64,000 bases of DNA from Solea solea (GCF_958295425.1 NC_081153.1:3746888-3810887); one strand, 5' to 3'; counted from the first letter of the stretch, positions 44,637 to 56,395 are shown. The notes: a model not told the origin generated them from the letters alone. Numbers and translations are program-made.

Positions 44637-45896
44637 CTTTGTTAACTAATCAACTAATGTTAATTAATGAGACCATTCACACGGGCTGAATAAGATGCCT
44701 CTGTTTGGGAATAGACCTCTTGCCTGTTTTTTAGTGCGAGCTGCAGTAATATAATACTGCAAAAAACAATCTTTCTGCACAGCTTCTGCATCTATAGCTG
44801 AAGTAAGAGCCCTCATATGTACATATTTCCAGTTACACAGCATTACAACAGAGGGACATCAGCCTGTATATATGCTGTGAGGGAATGTTTGCCGCCGCAC
44901 CTCGTCGCCTATACTCTACGGTGTTAGATTTCTGCCAGTGACGGCGTATACGTTTGAAACCATGTGGATGGAGCAACCTGACTCTATCTATACACCGGCC
45001 TCCACAATAGCAACAGCATCGCTCATGTTTTACTGGTATTACTCAGGTATTACTGTGTCATGCACATCCCTTACAGCGTCTTTTCAATAAATCATTGTAT
45101 TAAACGTAAACTGTACACTTTACATAGTTAATGTTTCTCCTCCAGTATCTCTAAAGTGGTGTTAATAACTTCCCCAGGGGAAGCTGTTGTACCATAATAA
45201 ATGCCTGTCTGGAAAATAAACCCCAAACAAACGCACATGTATGCAGCATTTGTGCATTTGGTAGGAAAACCTGCGTCCTTACCGATGTGGACTGTGTTCT
45301 GTTGCCTCTTTAATGGCATCCATCCAATAGTTACCGAGATATTTAAGTGTGGACCAAAGTCGTGGGCTGCTGTCCCCGCAGCCTCTGTGGACAAAGCTAA
45401 ATTGGTCTTGCTTTAAAAATGCAGCGCAGTGTAACATAGCATGTTCATTTCTGACACTTGTGGTCGTCGTCGAAAGAAATATGTGCAGTCAACTTTTGGC
45501 GGAGGCTCGTTTGTCAAAGGAATGGGACGACAGGCCTCCGTTCCCACTGCGCTATTGTTCGAAATGTGGCTTTGAACTTTGTGACATGTCTGTAAAACGT
45601 GTCCAACAACAGCCTCCAGGAAAAATCCCACCATCTGTTGCTCCCATTTATAAAAGCACTCGCTTGCGGTCGCGAGACTGTTGCTGTGAGCAAAGTGAAA
45701 TGTGGGCCCTTAAACGATTTCCATGCAACTGGACCGTTCCTGAAGCTTACCTGGATTAAGATTATCCTCCTCCATAGATGCCTTTATTTATACCTATACC
45801 ATAATGATAAGAATTGTGTGTGTGAGCAGGAGTTGTTCGTCAAATCCCTGCAGATGCTCTGACTCTCAGTAAAGCCACAAAGTGCTGGAAGTCATA

Positions 45897-45898
<2 letters not shown>

Positions 45899-45927
<29 letters not shown>
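45899..45927. repeat. (CA)n microsatellite
   Basis: A 29-bp CA tract. Confidence 0.95.
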
Positions 45928-45929
<2 letters not shown>

Positions 45930-46228
45930 CAGCAGTGTGAGGTGTTGCACTGACATTTCATGAGGAGTAAGAAAAATCTAACACTTTTAATGAACTGAAT
46001 CAACTCACTGTTATAAAAATATCCGGCGAGGCTGGATGTTGTTTTGTGGTCTCGCGCCGACTCTGCAGGACCTGAGTGAACGATAACAAAGCGGTCACGG
46101 GGGTGGCGGTGGTGGTGGGGGTGGGGCGGTGTGACTGGTCAGAGGCCAGGTTAAGACCACTGTTCGTGAAATGAATGTGTCAAACTCTAGGTTGATGTAT
46201 CAAAGTGTTATTAACGACATCTTTTCTC

Positions 46229-46252
46229 ACACACACACACACACACACACAC
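46229..46252. repeat. (CA)n microsatellite
   Basis: A 24-bp CA tract, complementary to the TG tract at 46385. Confidence 0.94.
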
Positions 46253-46384
46253 GGCTTTGTTGGAGCTTGTGGTCGTTTGTGCTCCTGTTGACGTTGAGTA
46301 ACAAACACTCAAAGTCTCGACCTCGTCTCACCCCTGATTCTGAGAAATATTTGTTTAAGGAAAAAGTTAAACATTTGGAAAAGC

Positions 46385-46409
46385 GTGTGTGTGTGTGTGT
46401 GTGTGTGTG
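46385..46409. repeat. (TG)n microsatellite
   Basis: A 25-bp TG tract. Confidence 0.94.
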
Positions 46410-48101
46410 GAAACTTCTGACTCGGTCCAAAATAAAAACGCAATCCTCAGCAGCACGTCCACAGCCCTTTAATTAACACGCTGAGGCATGTCACTCTTTC
46501 TTCTCTCTTTAATACATATACACAACTCATGTCAGCGACGAGGACGCACGTTCAGATGCCCTTTAGCTTCCTGTTTATGCAGATGAGGGAACGTGTCATC
46601 AGTCATACGTGTCATACATCAACGTGACTGTGCTTTTAGCAGAGTTTTATGACGCATCGTCGAGCGCTGCCAACCGATACAGCGAGGCGAGACCACTTTA
46701 TTTCCAGGATTTCTCACAAATAGTTGCTATTCGTCAGACGCATGCTGACACGGCAGCAATAATAAGTCCACAAATCAACCGGATCAGTCACTTAAGTCAG
46801 GCTTTTCTAATTCATGTCAGTGTATATCATCAGTGAAGTCTGTGTGAGAGTGACTTCGTGCATGCTAATAAAGGACAGACTGCCCAGTTATTCCTTTGGA
46901 TTAAAAAGTAGTTAAATTATTTGGGCTTTTACATTAAAATTATTGCTCAGAATGTAATGTATGTTAATTATACAGTAAATGATGCATTTGCTCATTAAAA
47001 TTCCCTCAAGCTGCTGCTATACAGAACATCATGTTTCATGATAATCTGATGTATCTTCTGTGAATGCAGGTGGCGTCAGGTCGCGTTACCTGTTGCTCGT
47101 GTTGGCAGCAGCAGGTTCGTGAGGACACGGGAGCACGGATGTGGAAAGGCATGTGATCAGAAGCCTGACAACAATGCATAACTACAGCAACTATAGGCGT
47201 AGAATTCTATGCATTTCCTTTTAACGGCGGGTTCAAAGGGTCAAGATAAGACTGTTGAACAACAACGAGACGTACATATGGGTTGTAACGACACACCGGG
47301 TCGTACGTGAGTCATGCAGCGTGACTTCACGGCACCTGAGGCTTTTGCAGCAACGTTAACCAAGGAGACAGTTCCTTACATGAATACATGACACAAACTA
47401 TAAACATGTATAAATATAGGTATCTTTTTGTAGCCTGTTTTTCACAGTTTTGACACTCTTTTAATCACACCCTTCTCGTCTGCCGTGGTTTGATGTGGCA
47501 GCAGCAGCTGCAGAATTAGCTCCACCAGCCATTCATCTTAATGAACTGACTCTCAATGTACACATAACAGTAGTGGATGGAAACACATACTGGTATACCT
47601 TCATTTTTGCGTTGCTGACTGTAAAGTGAAGTAGGACCGTGGACCTCCAGCATAGACTGTCATAATAAAGCGGTAACGGCTGTAATCAGGTTAAAACCTG
47701 TGCCGTGTGCTCCCAGGGCAGGAGCTTGTGAGGTGAATCCTGTTAAGAGGCCCCGCCCATCATCCATACTGCAGTGACTCATATAGAACAGATTGGTTCT
47801 GCAGCAGCTGAGAGAAAAGCCACGTGTCTGGAGAATGTGTCCTCAGGTCACCTCTCCATAACTTAGCCACGGCCACTTGAGATAAGTCGTGCAGCTCCAC
47901 ATGTTTACAAGCAGCACTCCTCACAGTTGTACACTCTGTGTGTGTAAAAAAAACCTCTTATGTTCCATTTTCCGTTCAATCTGTTTTGTTTATGTAAGTG
48001 AAAAACAAATCTGAAACAACAATAGATTAAAAACAACAGAATCTAAATGTATCTTTGTGTGAATGCTTGGTTAATCTTGTTTGACAACATCAACATGTCC
48101 C

Positions 48102-48176
48102 TATCTCTGTCTGCATCATATTTTTATTTTCATTTCTCTTCATTTGCTCTGGACTGATTTGAACTCCCCTGTCCCC
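48102..48176 (+). repeat. Dispersed duplication, left copy
   Basis: TATCTCTGTCTGCATCAT, CATTTCTCTTCATTTGCTCT, GGACTGATTTGAACT and CCTGTCC recur in order at 51931-52005. Confidence 0.8.
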
Positions 48177-48177
48177 A

Positions 48178-48437
48178 TTTCCCTCTCTCGCTCTCTCTCC
48201 CCTCCCCTCCCTTCCTCTTCTCTCCACCCCTCCTCTCTTCTCATCGTCCCACCTCAGCTACCCTCATCTTCTCTTGTCCTCCCTCACGTCTCCTCCACCT
48301 CCATTTTTCAGCCTCACTGCATCACCCACTCCCCCCCCCCCTCTCTCTCTCTCCCCTCCCATCCTCTCTGCTGACTCCTTCTTTCCCTTCATTGTTTTTT
48401 CTTCTCCTCCCACCTCCCTCCCTCCCTCCCTCTTTTC
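48178..48437. repeat. Long pyrimidine tract
   Basis: About 260 bp made almost entirely of C and T on the plus strand, with runs such as CTCCCTCCCTCCCTCCCTC near 48413-48431 and a C10 run near 48331. The open frames through it are only stop-poor pyrimidine sequence. Confidence 0.92.
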
Positions 48438-48456
48438 AAACATGACGGTTGACTTT

Positions 48457-48640
48457 AGGTAAAGAGGGCAGTAGATGAGGTGAACCGAGGTGAGATGGAG
48501 GGAATGGGAGGAGAGAGAGAGAGAGAGATGGTGCTAGAAAACAAGGGAGGGAAAGGCTAAGCGGGGTGAGAAACACTAAGTGAACTATATATGTGAGAGA
48601 GAGAGAAAAAGAAAGAGAAGTGGGGAGGAATAGAAATAGT
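48457..48640. repeat. Purine-rich tract
   Basis: Purine-rich sequence (GGTAAAGAGG, GGAGAGAGAGAGAGAGAG, GAGAGAGAAAAAGAAAGAG) follows 20 bp after the pyrimidine tract, giving partial complementarity across the junction. Confidence 0.85.
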
Positions 48641-48959
48641 TTCCACTTTGGAGAAGCACAGTCTGGATCCACTCAGAGCAACTCCCTGGAGGATGACCAA
48701 GACTGTTTTCTCTCTGCCGCACTCCTTTTCCTGACTGTTTAGTCCTGATAAACTGTTTGCGTCCAAAACAAAAGCTGGCGAGATAAGAGCGCTCCTGCAG
48801 AAATCATCACTCTGCGTCTATCATTTTTCAAGTCTTTGTTTTGTCTCTCTCTCTCTCCTCGTACTCCCCTCTCCTGCCGCCTGATAGGGATTAAGTGGCT
48901 GGTGAAAGTGTGCAAACACGCGCTGCCTTATCACAGTCGCCCACTGCTTCAACTCAGCC

Positions 48960-48985
48960 AGTGTGTGTGTGCGTGTGTGTGCGTG
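48960..48985. repeat. (TG)n tract with CG steps
   Basis: TG repeats with two GCG interruptions. Confidence 0.9.
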
Positions 48986-49261
48986 TTTATGCACGCCTGA
49001 TAGCACTACACTTGCATTGGCGTTTCAACTCCTCATGAGTCAGACACACTGGGGTCAAGGCTTCCCTCTGCACACTCAGCAGATTCTCATCACCGCGCAG
49101 GAACAACAGAGTCTGTGTCTGTGTGCGTTTGCTTCTGCCTGGGTGCATATGTATGTATTTATATTACATTATGTATGTATGCGCGCGCGTGTGCGGCGTA
49201 CGTCGTCAGTGTGAATAACTCAAGCGCGTCTCCAGGGTTTTTCGAAACAAACCGAACCGAG

Positions 49262-49309
49262 CAGAGAGAGAGAGAGAGAGACAGAGAGAGACAGAGAGAG
49301 AGAGAGTGT
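49262..49309. repeat. (GA)n microsatellite
   Basis: GA repeats with two ACAG interruptions. Confidence 0.95.
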
Positions 49310-50586
49310 TCTGTGATTTATTGTGACAATAAAAAACAAGCAACTCTATAATGAGGCAAAGAGCAGCAACGGAACACATCAAAGAAAAAGACACTATGGA
49401 GAACATGTGCAGTGTCTGACTTTAAAGTCTGCATAATCTACAAATACCAACAATAGCACAGCTCATTTACACAGTATGTGCACATGCCAATGTAAGTGTG
49501 TGCGTTTGTGTGCAAAGGTGAAGAAAATAAAGCTTTGGATCTGGCTTTACTGTATCTACACATCAGTTCACACCTGGCGTTACAGTGTGTCTCGGTGTGA
49601 CCACATGTTATTGGATCTCACTCCCCTGCTCCGTATGCTGTCATTCATGCTCCACATGAGCCACAACAGCCCTGTCAAATATCTCTCTCTCTCTCTGTGC
49701 GTGAGTGTGTGTAAAAATTAGCAGATATAATCAAGAGTTATTTATTAACATGCTATAAAAAGGTGATTACACCATTCCCACTGTAAGTGATTGGCCTTGT
49801 GTGTGTGTGTGTGTGTTTGTTTCAAACACTCTGGATACAAAACACGTTGAAAGAGTTGGGAGAAGAAATCAACAACACATGTTTTCTTCAGTCCTTTCAA
49901 ACTCAGTTGACAGTGAGCGATGGAGAGAGATGCTGATGAAATGACATTCACAAGAAGAGTTGTAAAAAGTAAGGGTTGCTCAAAACGTTCAGGGCTAACA
50001 GCTAAAGGTCAGAGGTCAGATTAAGGCACGCGGGAACGGAACATAAACAATCTTTTTCTTTTTTCGTTTTGAAGGATATTTCAACTCAAAACGCTCTAGT
50101 AAAGCTACACCAAGAACGGAGAAGACGACGTCATACACGGTACAACTTATATAATAAACGGAAACGCACCCAGAATGAACCAAGCCAGGGAAATAAATCA
50201 AATAAAAACAACTTTGTGACTTGTGTCGCTATATTTCACGACTTTACAGAACCCCCTCAAAAAAGCCACTTGTGACAGATCTAGCGACTTTTTCCCGGCA
50301 TAACCTTGACAACTTACCGAGAAGGAAATGATGGAAGATAGGGACAGTGAATGCCAGTATTCAAAAAAATACCTTTATTTACATGCACTTGTTTCCATGT
50401 GGACAGGCCGTCAGCGTTGCACTGGAAACGGAATTTGCATCGCTGTCAAAAATGAATCAAACTAAGAAGAAAATGAACATGTTCATTTTGGGTCTCACCT
50501 GCATTGATCAGAGCCAGAGACAAATAAAAACATGCGTGCATTGTAGAGTCGTTTAACCCGGGAATGAACGCCAAACAAAACCCCAT
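49310..50586. other. Unique sequence, no gene seen
   Basis: Contains short CT (49680-49697) and TG tracts. No motif was recognised. Confidence 0.45.
49799..49817. repeat. (TG)n microsatellite
   Basis: A 19-bp TG tract. Confidence 0.92.
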
Positions 50587-51223
50587 TTAAAGGTGACATA
50601 GAATGCTTGTATCGCACATATATGTTAGTTATGGAGGTCTACTTACATACAGTATATTAACTTGTTTTCATGATTAAAAACCTCCTAATCGCTGCAAACG
50701 AGCCGATCAAAATATCTCCTCACTGACGCTCTCGTCAGCCGCGCTGTTTCAGACCAAAACCACACCCCCAGAACGTGGACTGTGTTGTGATTGGCCAGCC
50801 AACGAGAGCTTTCCTACTGTCCTGTGATTGGCCAGGTACCTGGAAGTGACGTAATAGATAGGCCAGCTCTCAGATACACAGCTCCCCCTCTGGCACGGTG
50901 GATGCTCTGCATCTCAGCAGCTACAACGAGAGTAGTTCTTCTTCTTCTGCGGTTGAATGTATGCAACCGGATGTGCCCGGACTAGTGCCCACACCAGGAG
51001 GCGCTACGGTGGCGAGAGGAGTGGTGAGGTTTACTGATGACATCATCAGCATAGGGAAGTGCCGATCCGCTTCGCAGAGCCCAGGAAAACAATAAAAGCC
51101 TATTTTCTCAGCAGTGGCTGAACTGTTTGTTCTGAAACTTTAGGGTTTCATAAACGAGGTCATGACGCAGATACACACACAAACGCAGCGTTAGTTGGAG
51201 CTTCCGGTCTATGTCGCCTTTAA
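50587..51223. mobile_element. piggyBac-like MITE with TTAA ends
   Basis: Left end TTAA then AGGTGACATAGA. Right end TCTATGTCGCCT then TTAA. The 12-bp inverted ends differ at one base, and both sides carry TTAA, the target duplicated by piggyBac transposases. The 637-bp interior includes two ATTGGCCAG motifs (50791, 50828) and ATGACATCATC (51038), and encodes no transposase. Elements with ends of this type are common in percomorph fish. It looks intact as a non-autonomous element. Confidence 0.85.
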
Positions 51224-51224
51224 A

Positions 51225-51925
51225 CCAGGGTTTAGATGGAATGTGGTGTAAATGGGACAATGCAAGGCTCCGTAAACAGTTGTATTACGGTAAGTCATCA
51301 AATGGAGAGTAGAATGGGACAGTGCCATGAATAATCTCCAGTCAGAGACGTTTACTGTGGCACAAAGACATCTTAAGTGCGTCTTTAATGTATTATTACC
51401 TGCAATAACTGTACGTGTGATTGGATTATTCAGGATGAACGTTAACACCGGGCCTCCTCTGACTCTGAGATGACTTCACCTTCCGTGGTTTTGCTTATTG
51501 GATTAGCCGTGTGTGTGTGTGAGTGAGATATTTTCATGGTCTGCCATACATCTGCCTGTCAGCGCCTGTGCCGAGTGTTCAGTGACTTACTTACTATTTT
51601 TACGTAGGTGTGATACATTTATGTTGTCAAAACACAGAGAGGTGTTGAGTCACAGGATGTCTGCATTTTGTTTGTGTGTCTGTTGTGTGTGTGTGTGTGC
51701 GGTAAGTGTAGATGATAAAATGTGGTAACAGTTCACCGTACGATCCATAACAATACAGACAAATTGAATCATTCGGTCGTCTACTTTCACTTGAATCGTC
51801 AAACAGAACGTTGCGGTCAGAACATCGTGTGAGAGATAAGAAAGTATTGGTATTCTAGAATTGGCAGTGATCATTTCCGTCAAATCTGGGCCCATCAGTC
51901 GATCTGGTCTGACAGTGTAGACGTG
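51225..51925. other. Unique sequence, no gene seen
   Basis: One short TG tract lies at 51683-51699. No other feature was recognised. Confidence 0.5.
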
Positions 51926-51930
51926 TATTT

Positions 51931-52005
51931 ACATCTCTGTCTGCATCATGGTTCTATTTTTACGTCTCTTCATTTGCTTTGGACTTGTTTGAACTGTCCT
52001 CTGTC
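51931..52005 (+). repeat. Dispersed duplication, right copy
   Basis: Matches 48102-48176 (CATCTCTGTCTGCATCAT, CGTCTCTTCATTTGCTTTGG, TTTGAACTGTCC). Pyrimidine-rich sequence follows here too, but only for about 30 bp. Confidence 0.8.
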
Positions 52006-52654
52006 CTGGTTTTCCCGCGTCTCCCTCGTTTCCTCTTCCTTCTGAAAATGATGTGTGACTTATACAAAAAGTGTTTGTATGAGTGAAATGCAAACGAGGA
52101 CGCGCTGAGCCCTGAGCCGTGATGTGTTTATTGTTAATGGCAGTGACGCAACCTTTTCACCCCCCCTGCAGTCGTCATCTTCCCACAACTGACAGCGACA
52201 AGGACTTTGGATCTGTGGACAGATAATTACTGTTGTGAGTTCCTCAAGTGACGGAGACTGGGTGGAACTGCACCGTGGGCATATTGTAGTTCTGTAAATC
52301 ATTTTTTAAAGTGAGAGATTGTGCTTAAATGTGGAATAATGTGACATTCTGCAGATTATTTTTTTGTAAATGTACAGTCGAGGGTAGCACACTCCTTTTC
52401 TCTTGATATCAGGGTGTCTGTTTTAGCTTGTGGGAAAAGACTTCTCCAGACGAGTCCATGTGTGTGATGTTGTGTGCGTAACTGTGACAAGTTACACAAC
52501 GTCCATTTCCGGTCAACTCGCTGTCATTGGTGATTTCTGGGTTCTGCTCACGGCACCAACCGCTGTTCAGACGTAATATCAAACATGTTTGATGCCTACG
52601 ATTTGAAATCAAGAAGACTGATGCTTCCGATGACATTAAAAGTCACGTCTGTTA

Positions 52655-53014
52655 ACCCTGTCTCAAACTCGAGGCCCGGGGCCCATATGCGGCCCTTCGA
52701 TCAATTTCATGTGGCCCGCCACTTAAATGTTTGTTTTTGATATTTACAGATGAATTTTGCATCATTAATAATGTTTTTATTTTATTTTATTGTGAGTGTA
52801 TGTTGTTATGTCAAAACAAACACCTTTTACTTTGAAATGATGTAAAATATTGTCACAAATGGAATATTGTGATATCATTTTAAGCGAGTATTGCCCACCA
52901 CGACTCAACAGTTGTTATTCCGCACACAGTTTGACTCTTCTTCACTTTACTGCCCCCTACTGACCAGACTTGAACCTCGCGTGGCCCTCAGGTCATTGGA
53001 CTTTGAGTCCCCTG
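52655..53014. mobile_element. hAT-type MITE relic
   Basis: The left end (GTCTCAAACTCGAGGCCCGG at 52660) fits the well-known CAGGGGTCTCAAACTC terminal repeat. The right end (GGACTTTGAGTCCCCTG, ending 53014) is its inverted partner. Internal phrases (TGCGGCCC, CATGTGGCCCGCC, CTGCCCCCTACTG) are typical. The outermost five bases on the left are changed and no 8-bp duplication is left, so it is old. Confidence 0.8.
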
Positions 53015-53700
53015 CACCACAGGAGGATTTGGCCGGATAATCTGTTCAGCCTGAAATCAGAAGCAACCACGGTTGTTAGAAGGTCTGGCCAATGATCCTC
53101 TCGTGTGAGGCAGGCTTTAGTCAAATAATAGCTATTGTCGACTCAGGTCATACTTCTCAACACTTAAGTCCTGATTGTAATTAAGACCTAGAGAAAAAGC
53201 AATATAATAACCCATATTTTCTCACAGTCACCACTTCACATAACAAAGAGTTCCATGAAAATGCAGAGTGGGTGACCTGTATCCAGATATATGTTGTGAT
53301 TATGGGTTCCACTCGAAGACGGCAAGAGACGGAGCGAGTAACGAGAAACCGGGGTGAATACTGGTCTGAGGTCCATGAGCAGCTCCATGAGCAGCTCCAA
53401 CAGCGCTTTCAGCTCGCCTTTCTCTGACTTCTCTGTAACTTACTGAAACTAGCTGTCACAATTCTGTATAGGTCAGTGTCGTGGTGCTGAAATATCACAA
53501 TGCAATCCCACAATAACAGAAATAATGAACTTCTTCAATCCCAGCACATTCTGTGCTCCATTCAAAGATGGGACTGCATTGACAGACCTGACGGGATGAA
53601 CGGACATCTACGGCCATGACCTTGTCTGACCTTTTGGAAGCAGGTTCACCGGGAATACCTGTCGCATCTCTCCGCACGTCGACACATGCAGCGAGGCACA
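53015..53700. other. Unique sequence
   Basis: A 12-bp tandem (GAGCAGCTCCAT, two units and a partial) lies at 53377-53406. No gene was recognised. Confidence 0.5.
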
Positions 53701-53739
53701 GTAGCCCCCGAGCCTCTTGAGTGCCAATTAACAGCTGCC

Positions 53740-54010
53740 ACCCTGGCTAACAATCCCTTTAACCAAAGCCCCACAAAAGGCCCGGCACCTTTTTAAGTGT
53801 CTCGCTATATGTGTAACAAGCTTCTCTTCATTATCAGGCGGCCGCGGCCACCTCACACCAGCTCATTATGTGAGGCCAGCCGTGGCATTGGGGGACTGAT
53901 AACTGGGTTTGTCAGTGTCTCAGGCTGATTATTAAGAATGTCTTTGTATTAGCATCTTTCAACAGAGCTGCGTCGGACATTCCTGTGCGTCTCAGGACAC
54001 ACAAAAGGGG
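53740..54010. promoter_or_regulatory. Possible conserved regulatory block 1
   Basis: The block is repeat-free, compositionally balanced and lacks long open frames. It holds an E-box (CAGCTG), TAACCAAAGCCCCAC, a NotI-type GCGGCCGC and GATTATTAAG. The call is inference from texture only. Conservation has not been checked. Confidence 0.2.
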
Positions 54011-54369
54011 TGTGCGGGCATTCCTGTTCCTTGGCACGACTTGCCAGCTATCGGTGAATTAAATCTAAAATATCTGTATTGGTAGCTGCATTGCGAGACC
54101 CTTATCAGGTGGCCGCTGGCAACAGAGGACCTCCTGTCTGTGGACGGTGTCTTAAATAAACAAAGGACGACGTGTGTGCTGCTTCCGCTGCTGCTGCTGC
54201 CGCTGAATCCACCAGCATCTGCTGCGAGACCACAATACTGCATGTGGCGCAGTATAATCTGTTATTGACTGAAACCACAGGTGGAAGACGACATTCCGCC
54301 GCTTGATTTCTGACTGGAAATCAGATTATCACAGACTATAAATCTGTAAGCGTGCCTTGTCACTTTTCC

Positions 54370-54485
54370 TGGCGTCCGCGTCCGCGTCTTTGTCTCCCCC
54401 GCCCCCCCTTACGTTTTTTCCCGAAGACGTTGTGTAACGATTCGGATCGGGCCGAGGTCTCGCGGGGACAGAGCGAGCGAGCGCC
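54370..54485. other. CpG-dense patch
   Basis: GCGTCCGCGTCCGCGTC, CCCCCGCCCCCC, ACGATTCGGATCGGGCCGAG and GCGAGCGAGCGCC make a small CpG cluster in a CpG-poor region. At about 115 bp it is too short for a normal CpG island. Confidence 0.6.
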
Positions 54486-54639
54486 CGCTCTGAATCTAAA
54501 TAAGGTAGATGAGGTAAAGGACTGCAGTGTGGCATGACATCAACAGGACACGGCTCATCAGCACTACACCACTTTCCCCTCGCTCTGCGTTTGCTCATCG
54601 ACGTCTGACTATCTCTCTGTGCACATTGCTACCTTGACA

Positions 54640-55000
54640 TTGCTCGATCCTTTTCCCTTATTCTCAGGTCAGAGATTTTAATCTCACGCCATCAAGTGAT
54701 CTGCAGCCTCGTGTGAAATATCCACCGTGCTGCCTTTTTTCCACAGTGTTTGGAGTGATTACACGGCGCTCTCTTTGATATCCTAGTGCGATAAATGCTA
54801 ATTAGATTTGACCTGATGCTATTAAATGCCTCTTGCGGGGAATGTCTATCACTAGTGTTTGTGCTCGAGATGAGTTTAGTCTGATTAATTGGTTTGTGGA
54901 TTTGTCAAAGGGAGACTTCCACCTTTGATGTGATTAGGGTCGGAGCCCAATAGCATTATCCAGCGGTCATAATACAGTATTGAATCTGGTCATTGGGTCA
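54640..55000. promoter_or_regulatory. Possible conserved regulatory block 2
   Basis: TCF/LEF-like CTTTGAT motifs lie near 54773 and 54923, homeodomain-type TAATTAG near 54800 and TTAATTGG near 54885, and TGTCAAAGG near 54903. The stretch is free of repeats. The motif cluster is seen directly. Enhancer function is inference. Confidence 0.25.
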
Positions 55001-55324
55001 GAATGCTCAAAAATCCCTTTCAGATTATAGTGCACAGCAGAAGTGGTGTTTAAATTTGGGAATGACAGTTGTGAACACATTCAGGATCCTGAGTGGAATG
55101 TCCTGGTAGTTCTGTGGTTACAACTGATTTCCCACGACAAGAAGGTTCTAGGGTTTACTTCCTTTTTAGATGTATGGATTATTTTTGGCTACTCCAGCCT
55201 TTCCCTTACAGCTCCACAAAAATGCAGATTGGGGTTAAGTTAATTGGAAATGTAGGCGTGAATAGATGCTTTCAGACCTCAGACGTTTGTCTGGAGAGAC
55301 TTTTTTTTTGTTTGTGCAGCAACA

Positions 55325-55665
55325 CTCGTTAAAAGTCAGATTTTTAGTCAATGAGTTGGTTTTCTTCATGTAGTCTGACTAAAATCGAGCTTGTCTTAGT
55401 CAGACTAACGTACCTGGATAATGAAATTCATGGTCCAATTACTCCTGCATGTATATGCTAAGTCAGACTAGACTAAAGGACATAAAGGTCAACAGGAGAC
55501 TGATTCAGTACGCACTCGCTTACAGAGAGATACAGCGCCACCTACGGAGGCGGAGTCAAACATACTTCCTCCATATATACTCGGACTCTGCAAGTTGTCT
55601 GATTGCCTGTTTTAGTCGGACTACGGCTTTAGCTGGATTAAACTGTGCATGTTAACGTACTGACT
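55325..55665 (+). mobile_element. Palindrome-rich MITE, family B, copy 3
   Basis: TAGTCTGACTAAAATCGAGC, GTCTTAGTCAGACTAACGTA, CCTGGATAATG, CCAATTACTCCTGCATGTAT and, near the right end, AAACTGTGCATGTTAACGTA follow the order of copy 1. The left end is worn (CTCGTTAAAAGTCAG). It keeps the internal segment (55488-55562) shared with copy 1. Confidence 0.75.
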
Positions 55666-56388
55666 GATTTATATAAAAATTAACTCTGTTACTGTTTAAA
55701 ACCTCTTGATTGGCTGTTGCCATGACAGTTTTTTTGCAACTGGACGTTCAAAGATGTCACCTGCAATCAGGCAATCTATTTTCCTCTGAATGGATCAATT
55801 TTCAAAAAGTGACATCATGTGCTATTGAAGAAAACCTGAAACTAACATTTTAGACCATTAACTCCTCAAAAAAAGTTTACTGATATTATGTTATAAGTCT
55901 TTGACGTCGATTATCCTTTAAATGTTGGTGCTTGTGCATGTTTGGGAAGAAAGTCACACTGTACAGTTTCACAAAGCTTTAAAATAGAAAAAAAACAGTA
56001 TGCACATTTAAATCAGGTCTATAATGCCTGAGATTAAAATAGAAGGGTGATTAATAGAATGTATGCGGTGTAACAAACTGTGTTTGTCTTTTGGTATTAC
56101 TGTAGACGTGTGAACAATAATTTAATTTGAGCCTGCTACCCACACAACAAGTCCTACTTAACACAATGGAAGAGAAGTCATTGTTAATCCACACTCTGAT
56201 GTCAAATAACTGGAGACACTGTAGGAAAGTCTTCTGATGTATGCATCTTTATGGGTTAAAGGTTGGGTTTAGGTTAAGGAAAGCCTAAGGAATGCATGAT
56301 GTCTATGAGAGTCCTGACGAAGAATGACGTGTGCGTGTGTGTCACTGAGCTGTTGTGCACTGGTGATAGTCATAACAGTAGGAAACGG

Positions 56389-56395
<7 letters not shown>

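Larger units (their letters stand above)
44640..48100. other. Mostly unique sequence
   Basis: No gene was recognised. The phrase TGGCATCCATCCAATAGTTA with CCGAGATATTTAAGTGTGG and ACCAAAGT (45314-45362) is typical of a dispersed fish repeat. The 136-codon frame at 45349-45759 begins inside that phrase, which argues against a gene although it includes a CxxC-like stretch (CSKCGFELC). Confidence 0.4.

Noticed and set aside
45349..45759. 136-codon open frame with CSKCGFELC
   Set aside because: It starts within a dispersed fish repeat phrase (ATCCATCCAATAGTTACCGA), has no further zinc ligands in a known pattern, and no family is recognised.
48081..48462. 97- and 62-codon proline/serine-rich frames
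   Set aside because: Pyrimidine-only sequence has almost no stop codons. The composition explains the frame.
48438..48463. Start codon plus donor site (ATGACGGTTGACTTTAG, GGTAAAG) as a first exon
   Set aside because: There is no promoter or upstream context, and the parallel copy at 52045 lacks the donor.
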